This document shows positions 6,165 to 13,898 of a stretch of 15,623 nucleotides of DNA, one piece after another. Position numbers and translations under genes: made by a program. Positions within the stretch are counted from its first letter, which is position 1; each line of letters opens with the position of its first letter. Below the pieces are notes generated by a model. That model was given only the letters and a program-made list of their open reading frames with translations, did not search any database and had not been told where the DNA came from. Source of the stretch: CAZAGD01 sp049699975 (GTDB taxonomy: Bacteria > Desulfobacterota > SM23-61); the NCBI GenBank assembly GCA_049699975.1, contig JBNAWB010000073.1:1-15623 (forward strand). The letters run 5' to 3'.

Positions 6165-7475
6165 ATGAGAAGGGGATGGAAAAAATGGATTACTTTTTTA
6201 ACAATTTTTAGCTTTTTAACTTTGCCCGCAACGGCTTTGGCTAAAACGCAAATTATTTGGTGGCATGCCATGACTGGTTATCTGGGCCAGCGAGTAAACG
6301 AGATTGCTGCTAAATTTAATGCTTCCCAAGCCGAATACGAAGTTAGACCTGTCCACAAGGGTAGCTATGCCGAGACTCTTACCGCAGGCATTGCCGCATA
6401 TCGAGCAAAAACCCCTCCCCATATCCTGCAGGTTTTTGAAGTTGGCACCCAGACTATGCTTTCTTCTGGGGCGATTTATCCTGTCTATCAGTTAATGAAA
6501 GATCAAGGAATTAAGATTGATTGGGCTGATTATTTAAGTGTGGTAAGAACTTACTATTCCAAAGATGGCAATCTTTACTCTATGCCCTTCAATTCATCCA
6601 CTCCGATTCTTTACTATAATAAAACAGCTTTCGAAAAAGCCGGGTTGGATCCGCAAACTCCCCCAACTACCTTTGCCGAAATAGAAAAATGCGCTAAAGC
6701 GGTTGTTTCCAAAGGAGCAGCCAAAATTGGCTTCACCGTGGCTTGGCCTTCATGGACGCTCATGGAAAATATGCATGCCTGGCACGATCAGCCTTTTGCT
6801 AATAACAATAATGGCTTTGCGGGTATGGCTACGCAGCTTAAGATTAACGGTAAACTTGGCCTACAAATTATGGAGCTTTTAACCCGATGGCAAAAAGAAG
6901 GTATTTTCACTTATTCAGGTAGGGGAAGTAAAGGGGACCAACCGATCATCAACGGGGAGGCCGCTATTGGACTGGCCTCTACGGCCTTAGTTGGCACTAT
7001 GACCCGCACGGCTAAATTTGATTGGGGTACGGGAAATCTTCCTCGTTTAGATGGCTACCCCCAGGGTAATTCCATAATCGGCGGAGCATCTTTATGGGTA
7101 ATGAAAGGCCACAAAAAAGAAGAATATAAGGGAGTGGCTAAATTCTTAGAATTCATCGGCAGCACTGAGCAGCAAGCCTGGTGGCATGCGGTGACCGGTT
7201 ATTTCCCCTTGACCAAAGCGGCAGTAAAAGCTCTTCCTGAAGATCATTTCCGCCAGAATCCTAATCTTTGGACTGCTTTCGCCCAAATCATCAAAGGAAA
7301 AACTACACCTAACAGTCAGGGTATTCGTTTAGGAAACTTCGTGGCCATTCGCGATACCATCGAATCAGAAATGGAAAATATTTTTGCCGGGAAGAAAACA
7401 CCACAGCAGGGGCTGGATGATGCGGTAAAAACCGGCAATAAAACGCTTAAAGAATTTGCCTCGCTATATAAATAA
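6165..7475 (+). CDS. ugpB: Glycerol-3-phosphate ABC transporter, periplasmic binding protein UgpB
   Basis: 436 residues, almost the same length as E. coli UgpB. The signal peptide is at 1-26 (hydrophobic 9-22, ALA cut). Family landmarks known from UgpB are present in order: WWHAMTGYLG, VHKGSYAETLTAGIAA, ILQVFEVGTQTM, MPFNSSTPILYYNK, FANNNNGFAG, IIGGASLWVM, WWHAVTGYFPLTKAA, GIRLGN and GKKTPQQGLDDAVKTGN. These include the Tyr, Glu, Ser, Gly-Gly and Arg positions used to hold glycerol-3-phosphate or glycerophosphocholine. It delivers substrate to the UgpA/UgpE permease encoded next, with an exported glycerophosphodiesterase downstream. The start has an excellent GGAGGTG. There is no lipobox, so it is soluble in the periplasm. 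Identification is strong; the exact ligand (G3P versus glycerophosphodiester) cannot be told from sequence. Confidence 0.95.
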   Translation: MRRGWKKWITFLTIFSFLTLPATALAKTQIIWWHAMTGYLGQRVNEIAAKFNASQAEYEVRPVHKGSYAETLTAGIAAYRAKTPPHILQVFEVGTQTMLSSGAIYPVYQLMKDQGIKIDWADYLSVVRTYYSKDGNLYSMPFNSSTPILYYNKTAFEKAGLDPQTPPTTFAEIEKCAKAVVSKGAAKIGFTVAWPSWTLMENMHAWHDQPFANNNNGFAGMATQLKINGKLGLQIMELLTRWQKEGIFTYSGRGSKGDQPIINGEAAIGLASTALVGTMTRTAKFDWGTGNLPRLDGYPQGNSIIGGASLWVMKGHKKEEYKGVAKFLEFIGSTEQQAWWHAVTGYFPLTKAAVKALPEDHFRQNPNLWTAFAQIIKGKTTPNSQGIRLGNFVAIRDTIESEMENIFAGKKTPQQGLDDAVKTGNKTLKEFASLYK

Positions 7476-7502
7476 ATCAGGCGGAAAATGTCTTAATAAT
7501 CC

Positions 7503-7537
7503 CTCCTTCCTCCCCTTTTCTAAAGGGAAGGAAGGAG
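7503..7537 (+). other. Intercistronic hairpin between ugpB and ugpA
   Basis: Two 16-base arms (7503-7518, 7522-7537) pair with one mismatch around a 3-base loop. No U-run follows, so it is not a simple terminator. In binding-protein transporter operons such hairpins commonly stabilise the upstream message and lower permease expression; this is an inference here. The AGGAG inside the right arm is too far from the ugpA start to serve it. Confidence 0.6.
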
Positions 7538-7563
7538 CAAATCGATCCTGAATAAAGCTTCTG

Positions 7564-8445
7564 ATGCGCAAAAGTATTTTTAAAAACCGGTGGCTTCCTT
7601 ATCTGCTGGTAGCTCCGCAGATGTTTGTGGTCTTGGTCTTTTTTTTCTGGCCGGCTTTTGATTCCCTGCGCCTGTCCATATTTAAGGTTTCCCCCTTTGG
7701 CGACCGCATGATCTTCGTCGGCTTGGAAAATTTTTGGGACCTCCTTACCTCTGCTGATTATTACCGTAGCGTTTATAATTCATTCATATTCTCTTTCGGG
7801 GTAACTTTTTCTTGCTTGGCTTTCTCCCTTTTCTTGGCCGTATTAGTTAATCAAAAAATAAAAGGACTCACTTTTTACCGCTCGGCCATTCTTTGGACTT
7901 TTGGCGTGGCCCCACCCGTCTCAGGAATAATCTGGCTATTTATTTTTCATCCCACCTACGGTATTCTAAGCTACTTATTAGCCCAAATAACTACCTACGA
8001 ATTTAATTGGCTCCTTAAGGGATGGATCGCGCTCCTTTTAGTGATTTTTGCCGCCAGCTATGCTCACCTTGGTTATAATGTGGCTTTTTTCTTAGCTGCT
8101 CTGCAAACTATCCCTGACTCCGTGATCGAGGCCGCCCGTGTAGACGGGGCCAGCGGATTACGTCTTTTCCGCTGGATCACCTTTCCGCTTCTTTCACCTG
8201 TAACCTTTTTCCTGTTCATCATGAATATGGTCTTTTCCTTCTTTGAAACCTTTGGCATCATTCACGCCGTAACCCAGGGTGGCCCGGGAGATGCCACTAC
8301 AATTATGGTTTATAAAGTTTATATGGATGGCTTCGTGCATCTGCGGATGGGGCTTTCTGCGGCCCAATCTGTTATTCTTATGGCCTTAGTTATTTTCTTA
8401 ACCGTAATGCAGTTCCGTTTTACGGAAAAGAAGGTGTTCTATTGA
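7564..8445 (+). CDS. ugpA: Glycerol-3-phosphate ABC transporter permease UgpA
   Basis: 293 residues, the usual length of UgpA. An integral inner-membrane protein with about six hydrophobic segments starting near residue 12 (LPYLLVAPQMFVVLVFFFW). The ABC-coupling EAA loop is clear: EAARVDGASGLRLFRWITFPLL, about residues 190-211, followed by the usual SPVTFFLFIMN segment and TQGGPGDAT near the end. It forms the channel with UgpE. The gene overlaps ugpE by 4 bases (TTGA). The ribosome binding site before ATG 7564 is poor, in contrast to the strong one of ugpB, which with the preceding hairpin fits lower expression of the permease. The ugp assignment rests on its neighbours; alone it could be called a carbohydrate-uptake 1 family permease. 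Confidence 0.92.
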   Translation: MRKSIFKNRWLPYLLVAPQMFVVLVFFFWPAFDSLRLSIFKVSPFGDRMIFVGLENFWDLLTSADYYRSVYNSFIFSFGVTFSCLAFSLFLAVLVNQKIKGLTFYRSAILWTFGVAPPVSGIIWLFIFHPTYGILSYLLAQITTYEFNWLLKGWIALLLVIFAASYAHLGYNVAFFLAALQTIPDSVIEAARVDGASGLRLFRWITFPLLSPVTFFLFIMNMVFSFFETFGIIHAVTQGGPGDATTIMVYKVYMDGFVHLRMGLSAAQSVILMALVIFLTVMQFRFTEKKVFY

Positions 8446-9296
8446 TTAATTCAAAGATTATCCACCCGCCCAAGAAAAAAAAGAATTGGACACACTTTCT
8501 TGTCCATCTGCTCTTGATAATCTCGGTAGCGACCATCTGCTTTCCTCTTTATTATGCCTTTGTCATCAGCACCCAGAGTATGGAAGAGGTTACCCAGACA
8601 CCTCAGAAATTATGGCCCTCTGGTTATCTCATCCAGAATTACCTAAAGATTTGGAACCGCATTGACTTGGGCCGCCTTCTCTTGAATAGTGCGATTGTGG
8701 CCCTGTCGGTCAGTATCGGTAAAATAGTCATCTCCATCCTCTCGGCCTTTGCTATTGTTTATTTTAACTTTCGCGGAAAGCAAATCTGCTTCTGGATGAT
8801 TTTTGTTACCTTAATGCTGCCCGTTCCTGTGCGGATCATCTCCACTTACCAGGTAGTAAGTCAATTAGGCTGGATCGATACTTATAGCGGCTTGATTATT
8901 CCTTTAATCGCCTCTGCTACGGCCACTTTTCTTTTTCGCCAATTTTACCTCACTATTCCGGATGAGTTAGTAGATGCAGCTAAGATGGACGGTTCCGGCC
9001 CCCTTCGCTTTTTATGGTCCATCCTTCTACCCAATTCTGGACCTAATATCGCTGCTCTCTTTGTAGTCATGTTTATTTATGGCTGGAATCAGTACCTTTG
9101 GCCATTGATGGTAACAAACTCGGATAAAATGCGGGTAGTGGTGGTGGGGATTGCTTCCACCATCCCCACCGGAACGCAGCTTCCTGAGTGGAATTTAGTT
9201 ATGGCCGTGGCCATGATGGCTCTTTTGCCACCAGTTTTAATCGTGATTCTAATGCAAAGGTACTTCATGCATGGTCTCCTGGAAACTGAAAAATAA
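8442..9296 (+). CDS. ugpE: Glycerol-3-phosphate ABC transporter permease UgpE
   Basis: 284 residues, close to UgpE of E. coli. It starts with TTG at 8442, inside the stop of ugpA, with AAGGTG 5 bases upstream. Six membrane segments are predicted by eye, the first at about 19-41, and the segment FVTLMLPVPVRIISTYQ is typical of this permease class. The EAA loop is DAAKMDGSGPLRFLWSILLP, followed by SGPNIAALFVVMFIYGWNQYLWPL, a UgpE/MalG-type signature. It pairs with UgpA. No ATPase gene follows, so the nucleotide-binding subunit must come from elsewhere in the genome. Confidence 0.92.
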   Translation: MINSKIIHPPKKKKNWTHFLVHLLLIISVATICFPLYYAFVISTQSMEEVTQTPQKLWPSGYLIQNYLKIWNRIDLGRLLLNSAIVALSVSIGKIVISILSAFAIVYFNFRGKQICFWMIFVTLMLPVPVRIISTYQVVSQLGWIDTYSGLIIPLIASATATFLFRQFYLTIPDELVDAAKMDGSGPLRFLWSILLPNSGPNIAALFVVMFIYGWNQYLWPLMVTNSDKMRVVVVGIASTIPTGTQLPEWNLVMAVAMMALLPPVLIVILMQRYFMHGLLETEK

Positions 9297-9413
9297 GCTC
9301 CCTCTCCTAAAATCTCTCTCCTCTCCCTTGGGGTAGAGGATAAAAGTGAGTGGAAAATTAGGGAAGATTATTAAAATTTCCAAGAAGCACGAAATTCACT
9401 AAAGGAGAAGCAA
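9297..9413 (+). repeat. Spacer with degenerate CCTCTCCC...GAGAGG-type palindrome
   Basis: A stem at 9320-9327 with 9332-9339 (one mismatch, 4-base loop) lies in CT-rich sequence followed by GATAAAAGTGAG. It resembles a decayed copy of the CCTCTCCC/GGGAGAGG/GTGAGGGG intergenic palindrome seen in strong form at 13556-13627. AGGAG before 9414 is the ribosome binding site of the next gene. I see no clear promoter. Confidence 0.4.
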
Positions 9414-10280
9414 ATGAATTTTTCGCTACCTAAAAAATTATTGTCCTTTTTTTTATATATTTCATTGTTTCTAATTTTAGGAGGAGAGATGAGCTGTGCT
9501 ACTTTAAAAGATGAACAAAAACCATCTTGGCCCACAAAATATCCCATAATGGTAATTGCCCACCGCGGTTATTCTGGCGAAGCGCCGGAAAATACTCTGG
9601 CCGCTTTCAAAAAAGCCATAGCAGCTAACAGTGACATGATTGAATTTGACATTCATTTTTCCAAGGATCGGCAAATAGTGGTTATCCACGATGAAACTTT
9701 GGAAAGAACAGCCGATGGGTTTGGCCGTGTGGCTGAGCTCACGCTTGCTGATTTAAAAAAATTTGACGTCGGTTCCTGGTTTAGCCCGGATTTCAAAGGA
9801 GAAAGAATCCCCACTCTATCTGAAGTCCTCAATTTAGCGAAAGGAAAAATATTGGTGAATATTGAGATCAAATCGCCATCCCATGGTCTTTATTCCGTAA
9901 GTGAATTGGCGGAGCAGGCTTTAAAAGAAGTGCAACAAGCGGGGATGCTTAAAGATGTTATCTTTTCTTCCTTTAACCCCTTAGCTTTGGAAAAAATCCG
10001 CGAAATTGAACCTCGGGCATACGTGGCTATTCTTTATCATCGCGAGTGGAACTTCATTGCCGAGATTACTAAGGGAAAATCTTTTGAGGTCTTAAATCTG
10101 CGCAAGGATTTTCTGAGTAAAGAAAAAATCGACCGCATCAAAGGCCTGGGTATGATGGTGAATGTTTACACGGTTAATGAAGAAGAAGAATTGCGGAAGT
10201 TTGTTAATTGGGGAGTTAATGGGATCATCACTAATTATCCGGGAAGATTAATCAATATTCTCCAGAAAAAAAATAAATGA
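9414..10280 (+). CDS. Exported glycerophosphodiester phosphodiesterase (GDPD family)
   Basis: 288 residues. The N-terminus (about 8-28, hydrophobic) is a signal sequence; C28 in GGEMSCAT could be a lipidation Cys, though the residues before it are a poor lipobox. The GDPD barrel follows with IAHRGYSGEAPENT (H50, R51), IEFDIHF (E77, D79), VVIHDETLERT (H92) and NIEIKSP (E151, K153), all the catalytic and metal positions of the family. It cleaves glycerophosphodiesters from lipid breakdown to glycerol-3-phosphate plus an alcohol. Unlike the cytoplasmic UgpQ of E. coli, this one is predicted outside the inner membrane, upstream of import by UgpB-UgpA-UgpE encoded just before it. It probably belongs to the same operon despite a 117-base gap. 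It is convergent with engB, 9 bases away. Confidence 0.9.
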   Translation: MNFSLPKKLLSFFLYISLFLILGGEMSCATLKDEQKPSWPTKYPIMVIAHRGYSGEAPENTLAAFKKAIAANSDMIEFDIHFSKDRQIVVIHDETLERTADGFGRVAELTLADLKKFDVGSWFSPDFKGERIPTLSEVLNLAKGKILVNIEIKSPSHGLYSVSELAEQALKEVQQAGMLKDVIFSSFNPLALEKIREIEPRAYVAILYHREWNFIAEITKGKSFEVLNLRKDFLSKEKIDRIKGLGMMVNVYTVNEEEELRKFVNWGVNGIITNYPGRLINILQKKNK

Positions 10281-10289
10281 TCTGGGACT

Positions 10290-10877
10290 TTAACCCAAAT
10301 ATTGTTGGATTATTTTCCATAATTCGTCCTTTCCTTCTCCAGTCATAGCTGAAAAAAATATCATCTTTCTATCAGCCAAGAGTGGAATTTCGGATATTAT
10401 TTTTTTCTGGCGGGCTCTTTCAATTTGCGATAGTTTATCAGCCTTGGTAAGAGCCAAGACACAAGGAATTTTATGAAAATCCAACCAATCTACTAAAGCT
10501 AAATCCTCGGCCGAAGTGCCTCTTCGGGCATCTAAAATGAGAATTACCAAACGAATTTCCTTCCTGGTTTGCAAATAGCTCTCTACCATAGGCTTCCAGT
10601 TCTTTCTCACCGCCAAAGGAACCTGAGCATATCCATAGCCCGGAAGGTCTACTAATGATATTTTCTTATTGATCAAATAAAAATTAATTACCTGCGTCTT
10701 ACCTGGGCGAGAGCTGATCCTGGCTAAGTTTTTTCGATTTACCAGGGTATTGATTAAAGATGATTTACCCACGTTGGACTTTCCGGCCATGACAATTTCG
10801 GGATAATTGCCCTTGGGATACTCGGAAGGTTTAGTAGCACTTTTCACAAATTCCGCAGAAATTATCTTGGGGGCCAT
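10290..10877 (-). CDS. engB: Ribosome biogenesis GTPase EngB (YsxC/YihA)
   Basis: 195 residues, full length for EngB. It is a small TRAFAC-class GTPase needed for assembly of the large ribosomal subunit. Motifs: G1 GKSNVGKS (32-39), switch I SRPGKTQ with T61 (G2), G3 DLPGYGYAQVP (from 77), G4 TKAD (144-147) and G5 SAMTGEG near 176. The GKSNVGKSS and SRPGKTQ signatures separate EngB from Era and EngA. The gene starts 4 bases after the stop of the aminotransferase (stop 10882, start 10877), with AGAGAG directly before ATG, so it is the last gene of that operon. Confidence 0.96.
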   Translation of the reverse strand: MAPKIISAEFVKSATKPSEYPKGNYPEIVMAGKSNVGKSSLINTLVNRKNLARISSRPGKTQVINFYLINKKISLVDLPGYGYAQVPLAVRKNWKPMVESYLQTRKEIRLVILILDARRGTSAEDLALVDWLDFHKIPCVLALTKADKLSQIERARQKKIISEIPLLADRKMIFFSAMTGEGKDELWKIIQQYLG

Positions 10878-10881
10878 CTCT

Positions 10882-12033
10882 CTACCGTGTATCTAAATAA
10901 TTTTTTAGCCGACGCATGGCTTCAGCGATATTCTCTAAAGAATTGGCGTAGGAAAAACGGATATAACCTTCGGCATTGGAACCAAAGTCTATGCCAGGCG
11001 TGCAGCCCACTTTGGCCTTCTTTAAAATATCAAAAGCAAAAGCGAAAGAATTATTCGTGAAAGCCTTAGCATTGGCCAAAACATAGAAGGCCCCTGTTGG
11101 TTCCATGGTAATTCCAAACCCCAGTTCCCTGAGTTTGGGCAATATAAATTTGCGGCGGGCATTATAAAGGTTCTTCATTCTAATAACATCTTCTCCAGCT
11201 TCTTTCAGGGCCGCAACTCCAGCCCACTGCACAAAGGCATTGGCCGAAATAAAAAAATTCTGCTGCATCTTCTGCAAGGGGCGGATAAATTCTGGCGGAG
11301 CAATCAGGTATCCGAGTCGCCAACCTGTCATGGCATAGAGTTTGGAAAATCCGTTAATCACAAAAGCATTCTTGGTGAATTCCAGGATGGAATGTTCCTT
11401 CCCTTCATAGACCAACCCATGGTAAATCTCATCAGAAACAATCGTTTTCCCTAATTCAACTATTTCTTGCATGCGCTCCTGAGACATCAAATTACCTGTA
11501 GGGTTGGCGGGCGAATTGATAAAAATTGCTTTAGTACGCGAGGTAATTAGAGGCTTAGTTTCTTCTGGCCGATATTGGAAACCTTCCTCCTCATATACAT
11601 TCACAAAAACAGGCTTCCCTTCGGCCAAACGCACAAAGTTTGGATAACAAGCATAATATGGATTGGGCAAAATAACTTCATCACCCGGTTCTAAAAGACT
11701 CATAAATAAAAGGAGCATAGCCGGTGAAGTACCAGAGGTAACCAAAATTTGGTCAGGGCTAACCTCTACTTTATATTTTTTATGGTAATGCTCCGCTATT
11801 GCCTCCCTTAACTCTAGGATGCCCAAGCTATGCGTATAATGCGTCTTTCCGTCGCGCATCGCCTTCCAAGCAGCTTCTTTGATACAGTCTGGAGTATCGA
11901 AGTCTGGTTCGCCTACTTCTAAATGAATAATATCTTCTCCTTGCCTTTCCATAACCGAAGCGGCTTCTAAAACTTCCATAGCTAAAAAAGGTGGAATTTC
12001 CTTTGCTCTTTTAGTTACCATATTCAATTTCAT
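10882..12033 (-). CDS. Class I/II pyridoxal-phosphate aminotransferase
   Basis: 383 residues, fold type I, AspC/AlaA-like (Igamma) group. The PLP-binding set is complete: SGTSPAML near 100-107, Y127-Y130 region PNPYYACYP, NSPANPTG with N177, SDEIYHGL with D201 and Y204, Schiff-base K231 in NGFSKLYAMTGWRLGY, and R359 in GYIRFSYA, which binds the substrate carboxylate. It transfers amino groups between an amino acid and a 2-oxo acid in the cytoplasm; the amino acid cannot be assigned. The first ATG lies almost on top of its Shine-Dalgarno (GAGG with 0-1 base between), so ATG 12019-12021 (MVTKRAKEIP) is a reasonable alternative start. It sits 5 bases behind the CoA-transferase gene, so the two may act in one amino-acid or oxo-acid route. 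Confidence 0.92.
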   Translation of the reverse strand: MKLNMVTKRAKEIPPFLAMEVLEAASVMERQGEDIIHLEVGEPDFDTPDCIKEAAWKAMRDGKTHYTHSLGILELREAIAEHYHKKYKVEVSPDQILVTSGTSPAMLLLFMSLLEPGDEVILPNPYYACYPNFVRLAEGKPVFVNVYEEEGFQYRPEETKPLITSRTKAIFINSPANPTGNLMSQERMQEIVELGKTIVSDEIYHGLVYEGKEHSILEFTKNAFVINGFSKLYAMTGWRLGYLIAPPEFIRPLQKMQQNFFISANAFVQWAGVAALKEAGEDVIRMKNLYNARRKFILPKLRELGFGITMEPTGAFYVLANAKAFTNNSFAFAFDILKKAKVGCTPGIDFGSNAEGYIRFSYANSLENIAEAMRRLKNYLDTR

Positions 12034-12038
12034 CCTCT

Positions 12039-13226
12039 CTAAATAACTTTTCCTTTTGTCAATTCTCTTATATCTTCTTCAGTAAATCCTAAGCTGGTTA
12101 ATATTTCTTTATTATGCTCTCCTGGCAGCGGTGGTGGGCTTTTTAAACCTCCTGGAGTATCTGTCAAACGAAATGGCAATCCCAAATAGCGAAATGTCCC
12201 CAATGTCTCATGGCCGAGCTCTTGATATATTTGGTTAAACTGAACTTGGGGATCCTGAAAAACTTCTTTGTAAGTATTGATGGGCCCATTAGGTACATCA
12301 AACCTATTCAAGATCTCCTGCCATTCGCCTGTTGTCCGTCGTCCGAATATTTCACTCAATATTTTTTCTAATTCTTTCCTATTCTTCATCCGGTCCGCAT
12401 TCTTGGCAAATTTAGGATCAAATGTCAAATGTTCAATTTCTAAGGCCTGGCAAAGCTTTCGCCAAAATTTATCGAGAAATACGGAAATATTTATGTAGCC
12501 ATCTTTAGTCTCAAAAAATTGAATGGGGGCCCCGAACGGGCTGGAACGACCCGTTAGAACTGGATTTTCCCCGGTCACAAAATATTCCATCATGCGCGGC
12601 GACTGCAGGGCGACAAGGGAATCCAATAGTGAAATTTCTACTTTTTGTCCTTGCCCGGTTTCGGCACGATGATATAAAGCCATCATTACTCCCAAGGCCG
12701 CGTATATTCCCGTGGTCATATCAGCAATAGGAACACCCAAGCGCAAAGGCGGATCTCCCGGCTCTCCAGAAATGGTCATTATTCCTCCCATACCCTGAAA
12801 AATAGTGTCTGTGCCAGCTTTCATGCGGTATGGACCTCTTTCTCCGAAACCAGTAATCGAGCAATAAATCAAATCTGGCCGATCTTTCCTCAAAGTTTCA
12901 TAATCCAATCCTAAATTTTCAACTATATCAGGTCGAAAATTTTCGACGATTACTTGAGATTTTTTTAAGAGCTTGAAGAAAATTTCTTTGCCGCGTTCTT
13001 TACTAAGGTCGAGAGTGATGCTCTTTTTATTTAAATTGACGCTCAATGATAAAGCACTCTGGCCATGTACATACGGAGGACCCATGGCCCTTGCCGGGTC
13101 GCCACCTTCAGGATGCTCGACTTTAATTACTTCAGCCCCCATGACGCCCAAAATCATTGCGCAATAAGGGCCAGCAATTAGCGTGGAAATATCCAAAACG
13201 CAAATCCCTTTCAGTACGCTATTCAT
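12039..13226 (-). CDS. Family III (CaiB/BaiF, formyl-CoA transferase type) CoA-transferase
   Basis: 395 residues, the normal length. Members move CoA from an acyl-CoA to a free carboxylic acid through an Asp-bound intermediate. The Asp is present as D169 in GVPIADMTTGIYAALG, the same number as in formyl-CoA transferase. Other landmarks: VLDISTLIAGPYCAMILGVMGAEVIKVE at the N-terminus, VENFRPDIVENLGLDY, YCSITGFGERGPY, GQKVEISLLDSLVAL, and the short C-terminal domain with VPNGPINTYKEVFQDPQV and PPLPGEHNKEIL. Start ATG 13224-13226 has AAGGA 7 bases upstream. It is the first gene of a packed trio with the aminotransferase and engB, behind the promoter at 13257-13285. The acid substrate is unknown; pairing with an aminotransferase suggests an amino-acid-derived acid (inference). 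Confidence 0.93.
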   Translation of the reverse strand: MNSVLKGICVLDISTLIAGPYCAMILGVMGAEVIKVEHPEGGDPARAMGPPYVHGQSALSLSVNLNKKSITLDLSKERGKEIFFKLLKKSQVIVENFRPDIVENLGLDYETLRKDRPDLIYCSITGFGERGPYRMKAGTDTIFQGMGGIMTISGEPGDPPLRLGVPIADMTTGIYAALGVMMALYHRAETGQGQKVEISLLDSLVALQSPRMMEYFVTGENPVLTGRSSPFGAPIQFFETKDGYINISVFLDKFWRKLCQALEIEHLTFDPKFAKNADRMKNRKELEKILSEIFGRRTTGEWQEILNRFDVPNGPINTYKEVFQDPQVQFNQIYQELGHETLGTFRYLGLPFRLTDTPGGLKSPPPLPGEHNKEILTSLGFTEEDIRELTKGKVI

Positions 13227-13256
13227 GAGATTGTCCTTTTTTGAATATTAATTTCT

Positions 13257-13285
13257 TTTCTAACCAATTAGCCTTGGAAAGTCAA
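13257..13285 (-). promoter_or_regulatory. Sigma-70-type promoter of the CoA-transferase/aminotransferase/engB operon
   Basis: On the minus strand TTGACT (13285-13280) and TAGAAA (13262-13257) are 17 bases apart, matching 5/6 and 4/6. Transcription would start near 13250, about 25 bases before the ATG at 13226. Confidence 0.5.
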
Positions 13286-13309
13286 GCAAAAGGAATTTTT
13301 TCTTCTTCA

Positions 13310-13332
13310 ACCTCCTCTTTTTTTAAGGAGGT
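13310..13332 (+). other. Short hairpin ACCTCCT/AGGAGGT in the spacer
   Basis: A 7-bp stem has a T-rich 9-base loop. The right arm is a perfect Shine-Dalgarno with no good start codon behind it, so it is probably incidental or a remnant. Confidence 0.3.
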
Positions 13333-13555
13333 GTTGGGAAAGCTCACCCTATTTTCCGGCGGGAAGTAGGGCAAGGGTTTGCTCCTTGAAGCCATGAAGG
13401 CTTGCTTTACGAATTGATTTCTTATTTGCTAAAGAAGAGCCCCCAAAATATGGGATACAGATAAATGCAGATTTTCAGGATTTATATGAATATTTTTTAT
13501 CCTCCGAACTACATATTAATGAGAGCATTAAATAAATGACATCTGCTGTTCTTAA
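13333..13555. other. Gene-free spacer, nothing recognised
   Basis: Mixed then AT-rich sequence with stops in all frames. I see no gene, RNA gene, clear promoter or strong inverted repeat here. Confidence 0.5.
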
Positions 13556-13627
13556 CCCCTCACCTCGGTACGAGTCGATTCCGACCCTCCCCTCTCCCCA
13601 CGCATGGGGAGAGGGGAGGGTGAGGGG
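13556..13627. repeat. Strong composite palindrome of the CCCCTCA...TGAGGGG type
   Basis: The inner stem is 16 perfect base pairs (13585-13600 with 13605-13620, loop CGCA). The outer stem is 7 perfect pairs (CCCCTCA 13556-13562 with TGAGGGG 13621-13627). A 22-base one-sided insertion (13563-13584, containing CTCGGTACGAG) separates them on the left. Simple forms of this C/T-rich palindrome are common interspersed intergenic repeats in many bacterial genomes (from memory), so it is best read as a REP/MITE-like copy. It could also fold as a bidirectional hairpin. Confidence 0.7.
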
Positions 13628-13750
13628 AATAAGTGTAAATATTTAATCGCTCCAAGTAATAATTGCCGGTTCTTTAAATTTTATGGAACAAATCCCCTTA
13701 CTTTTTTAAAGAGGGAGAAGGATATTATCTTTTTTAAGACTGGGTGGTAA

Positions 13751-13856
13751 TGTTATCACGAAGGAGCATAGCGACCATGGCGATTTCGTAATGTATTAAA
13801 AATAAAGAGCTGGCCACGCTTCATCCGCATCAAGTGCGGGGTCGCTCGCCATGACC
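13751..13856. repeat. MITE-like interspersed repeat, degenerate inverted ends
   Basis: The left part (TGTTATCACGAAGGAGCATAGC.. then GACCATGGCGATTTCG) and the reverse complement of the right part (GGTCATGGCGAGCGACC .. GAAGCGTGGCCAGCTC) are imperfect versions of one another. The pattern follows the widespread TGTCATTGCGAG..GAAGC..GGCAATCTC palindrome family found between genes in many bacteria (from memory). There is no ORF inside, and a small internal stem CCGCA/TGCGG is present. Confidence 0.5.
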
Positions 13857-13898
13857 AAAAAGGGATTTTTACATAGTCTCTTTTCTAAGGAGGGATCA

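Noticed and set aside
6444..6462. TGGCAC...TATGCT inside ugpB as a sigma-54 promoter
   Set aside because: Spacing is two bases too long and it lies inside a coding region with no gene start behind it.
13310..13332. T-box, riboswitch or attenuator in the spacer before the CoA-transferase operon
   Set aside because: Only one 7-bp hairpin with a T-rich loop; no conserved aptamer core seen, and it lies upstream of the predicted promoter.
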